The notes under the pieces are model-generated. The model was not told the DNA's origin. It searched no databases and saw only the letters and a program-made list of their open reading frames with translations. From Pontibacterium sp049603715 (GTDB taxonomy: Bacteria; Pseudomonadota; Gammaproteobacteria; Pseudomonadales; Balneatricaceae), in NCBI GenBank assembly GCA_049603715.1, contig JBMYSW010000036.1, positions 1-24,568 of the forward strand: a DNA stretch of 24,568 bases. Direction: 5' to 3'. The position numbers and the translations under genes were made by a program. How positions within the stretch are numbered: position 1 is the stretch's first letter; each line of letters begins with the position of its first letter. Below are positions 22,726 through 24,568 of this stretch, in pieces.

Positions 22726-23448
22726 ATGACGTCTACAAAAGACACGCCTCAGTTGCCGTTAGGCCTTACCGTTCGCGATAACGCCCGGTTTGATAACTTT
22801 ATTGCAGAGCACAACGACATTGTGTGTGATCTGCTGCAGGCGTGTGTCAAACACAGAGCCGAGTCCTTTGTTTACCTTTGGGGTGACAGTGGCTCGGGTC
22901 GTTCTCATTTACTGCAAGCCACCTGCCATGCGGCAGCCGTGAGCGGGCAAAAGCCTTTATACCTACCCATGAAAAAGCTCATGGCGCAAATGCGTCCCGA
23001 GGTATTGATGGGTGTCGAAGATTCCGACGTTATTTGCATCGACTCTATCGAGGCTTTGGTAGGTAACAAAGAGTGGCAAGAAGCGACTTTCCATTTGTTT
23101 AACCGGATTATCCAACATAACCGTTTATTGGTGATTGCGGGTAATGCTGAGCCTTACAGTCTAGGTATTGAGCTGAAAGATTTGGTGACTCGCCTTAACT
23201 CGGGTGTAGCTCACTGGATTCATCGTTTAAGCAAAGAAGATGTGCAGCGAGTGATTAAAAACCGCATCATTGCCCGCGGTATGCGCATTGATGACCCAGT
23301 GGTTGAGTACATCACCGACCATGCCAGTCTCGACCTTCGCGATGTTACTAAGCTGATTGAAACCCTCGACCAAAAGTCCTTGGCCGAAAAAGCCCGATTG
23401 ACAAAAACCTTTGTAAAACGTGTACTACACGAAGCGCAAACGGCCTAA
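22726..23448 (+). CDS. hda: DnaA regulatory inactivator Hda
   Basis: This AAA+ DnaA homologue of 240 residues, with the DNA-loaded sliding clamp, stimulates ATP hydrolysis by DnaA and so prevents re-initiation. The clamp-binding motif QLPLGL is near the N-terminus (9-14). The P-loop is GDSGSGRSHL (53-62), with the Arg in place of the usual Lys that is normal for Hda. Walker B is VICIDSIEAL (102-111). The DnaA domain IV DNA-binding module is absent, as expected. The start is 2 nt after the perM stop (TAAGCATG). Confidence 0.93.
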   Translation: MTSTKDTPQLPLGLTVRDNARFDNFIAEHNDIVCDLLQACVKHRAESFVYLWGDSGSGRSHLLQATCHAAAVSGQKPLYLPMKKLMAQMRPEVLMGVEDSDVICIDSIEALVGNKEWQEATFHLFNRIIQHNRLLVIAGNAEPYSLGIELKDLVTRLNSGVAHWIHRLSKEDVQRVIKNRIIARGMRIDDPVVEYITDHASLDLRDVTKLIETLDQKSLAEKARLTKTFVKRVLHEAQTA

Positions 23449-23450
23449 GC

Positions 23451-24227
23451 ATGTATCAACTGTTAGCGTCTAACGACGACTTTGTCGTGGTGGCTAAGTG
23501 GCCGGGTGTGAATGTTCATGCCGATGATCACGCCGAAGGACTCACCCGACAACTCGCCTCTGACCTTGGTTTTCCTGTTTATCTTGTTCATCGTTTAGAT
23601 AAAGCCACCTCGGGTGTTATGGTGTTTGCGCGCACAGCACAAGTTGCCGCGACTTTGGGTGAGGCCTTTGCTAAGCATCAGGTGCAAAAATATTACTGGG
23701 CGCTCAGTGAGCATAAGCCGAATAAAAAGCAGGGTTTAATTCGTGGTGATATGGAGAAGTCGAGGCGCGGCAGTTTCCGTCTCAGTAAAAGCCTAACCAA
23801 CCCTGCCGTGACTCAATTCCAAAGCTATAGCCTAAAACCCGGCTTGCGCTTATTTGTGTTAAAGCCACTGACCGGAAAAACACACCAGCTTAGGGTTGCG
23901 TTAAAGAGCATATCTGCACCCATTACAGGCGACGAGCGCTACGGGGCTGTTGAGCAGGCCGTGGCCCATGTTCGATGCTATCTGCATGCCTATGCGCTCA
24001 GCTTCGAGTGGAAGGGTGAAACCAAAACTTTTGTTAACTTGCCATCTGCTTCTTTGATGGGAGAGTCAAACCCTAACGATTTGTTTGTGGTGCTAAAAGC
24101 CTATCTAGAAGGGGCAGAGCAGGCGGATATGGCGTATTCGCTAGACAGTACCCAAACTAAAGAAATTACCGAGCCTTGGCAGATCAATTGGCCAAAGCCA
24201 CCTAAATTACCTCGCAGCGCAGATTAA
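23451..24227 (+). CDS. RluA-family RNA pseudouridine synthase without S4 domain
   Basis: The 258-residue enzyme isomerises a uridine in RNA to pseudouridine. The catalytic motif HRLDKATSG contains Asp50; GKTHQLRVALKSI, with GDERYG after it, forms the second conserved block. The protein begins almost directly with the catalytic domain, so no S4 RNA-binding domain is present, as in small TruC/RluA-like members. The tail from about 230 is Pro/Lys-rich. The target RNA cannot be read from sequence. The ATG lies 2 nt after the hda stop, again as TAAGCATG. Confidence 0.9.
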   Translation: MYQLLASNDDFVVVAKWPGVNVHADDHAEGLTRQLASDLGFPVYLVHRLDKATSGVMVFARTAQVAATLGEAFAKHQVQKYYWALSEHKPNKKQGLIRGDMEKSRRGSFRLSKSLTNPAVTQFQSYSLKPGLRLFVLKPLTGKTHQLRVALKSISAPITGDERYGAVEQAVAHVRCYLHAYALSFEWKGETKTFVNLPSASLMGESNPNDLFVVLKAYLEGAEQADMAYSLDSTQTKEITEPWQINWPKPPKLPRSAD

Positions 24228-24270
24228 CTGCCGCTTGATAGCTAAGGCTATCGTTAGATCAAGAGAGAAG

Positions 24271-24549
24271 ATGATGACTGAACGTGTTGTTCGAGACTTT
24301 CTTGCCCGTGATGAAGACGAGCAAAAGCTTTTTACTGAACAGACTTGGTGCGACGCCTGTGGCCAAGCTGATTTGGGTATGCACACGCCAATAGAATACG
24401 CCTTGGGCGACTCTATTTTTATTGAAGGTCAATGCAACCAGTGCAATAGCCCAGTAGTGACCGAGCTTAGCGAAGACTCAGATGATTGGGGTGAGTCCGA
24501 CGAAGACTTTGATGACGAATTTGACGATGAGTTTGACGAAGAAGAGTAA
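24271..24549 (+). CDS. Small CxxC/CxxC protein with acidic tail
   Basis: The product has 92 residues (or 91 if ATG 24274 is used) and unknown function. It has a charged N-terminus (TERVVRDFLARDEDEQK), two CxxC pairs at 27-30 (CDAC) and 55-58 (CNQC) likely to bind one zinc ion, and from about 68 a run of Asp/Glu with repeated DDEFD units. The start is placed at the tandem ATGs, with AGAGAG a few nt upstream; an in-frame TTG at 24235 has no such signal. It follows the pseudouridine synthase by 43 bp and may be in the same transcript. The remaining 19 bases of the window contain an ATG (24556) that could begin another gene. Confidence 0.65.
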   Translation: MMTERVVRDFLARDEDEQKLFTEQTWCDACGQADLGMHTPIEYALGDSIFIEGQCNQCNSPVVTELSEDSDDWGESDEDFDDEFDDEFDEEE

Positions 24550-24568
24550 TTGGTTATGTCACTATCAT

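Overview
The window looks like the chromosome of a free-living, probably marine or plant-detritus-associated gammaproteobacterium of moderate G+C. The right third carries a gene block typical of that class (DUF3108, purN, purM, DUF2066, perM-like, hda, RluA-like synthase). The left third is a pectin-utilisation cluster whose proteins closely resemble enterobacterial Ogl, TogMNAB, KduD, KdgK and KdgR. Species cannot be fixed from the sequence. No rRNA, tRNA, CRISPR array, insertion sequence or integrase was seen.

Region 1 (1-9345), pectin oligomer catabolism. After the 3' end of an unidentified gene come a minus-strand oligogalacturonate lyase (ogl) and, divergently, togM-togN-togA-togB (ABC importer with its periplasmic binding protein), kduD, kdgK and kdgR. 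Imported oligogalacturonides are cleaved in the cytoplasm by Ogl, reduced by KduD, and phosphorylated by KdgK to KDPG. The uronate isomerase step (KduI or KdgF) and the KDPG aldolase are not in the window. The 375-bp ogl/togM divergent region holds two tandem KdgR-box-like palindromes. The right one overlaps the -35 of a plausible togM promoter, so KdgR (encoded at the far end) probably controls both arms. Several strong terminators and intercistronic stem-loops divide the cluster into segments.

Region 2 (9346-17606), a c-di-GMP signalling island. On the minus strand an orphan NrtA/NMT1-like periplasmic binding protein, a 1470-residue hybrid histidine kinase (periplasmic sensor, HAMP, two PAS, HisKA, HATPase, two REC, HPt) and a REC-GGDEF diguanylate cyclase form a tight operon (12-nt gap, then a 4-bp ATGA overlap). 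Divergently, across a 549-bp gene-free region, lies an EAL phosphodiesterase with a YkuI-type C-terminal sensor domain. Synthesis and breakdown of c-di-GMP are therefore encoded back to back, with a dedicated periplasmic input. This is the most interesting system in the window.

Region 3 (17607-24568), housekeeping. DUF3108, purN and purM run on the minus strand; DUF2066, a PerM-like AI-2E transporter-family protein, hda, an RluA-family pseudouridine synthase and a small CxxC/CxxC protein with an acidic tail run on the plus strand. Three gene junctions here share the same compact TAAGCATG arrangement (stop, GC, start).
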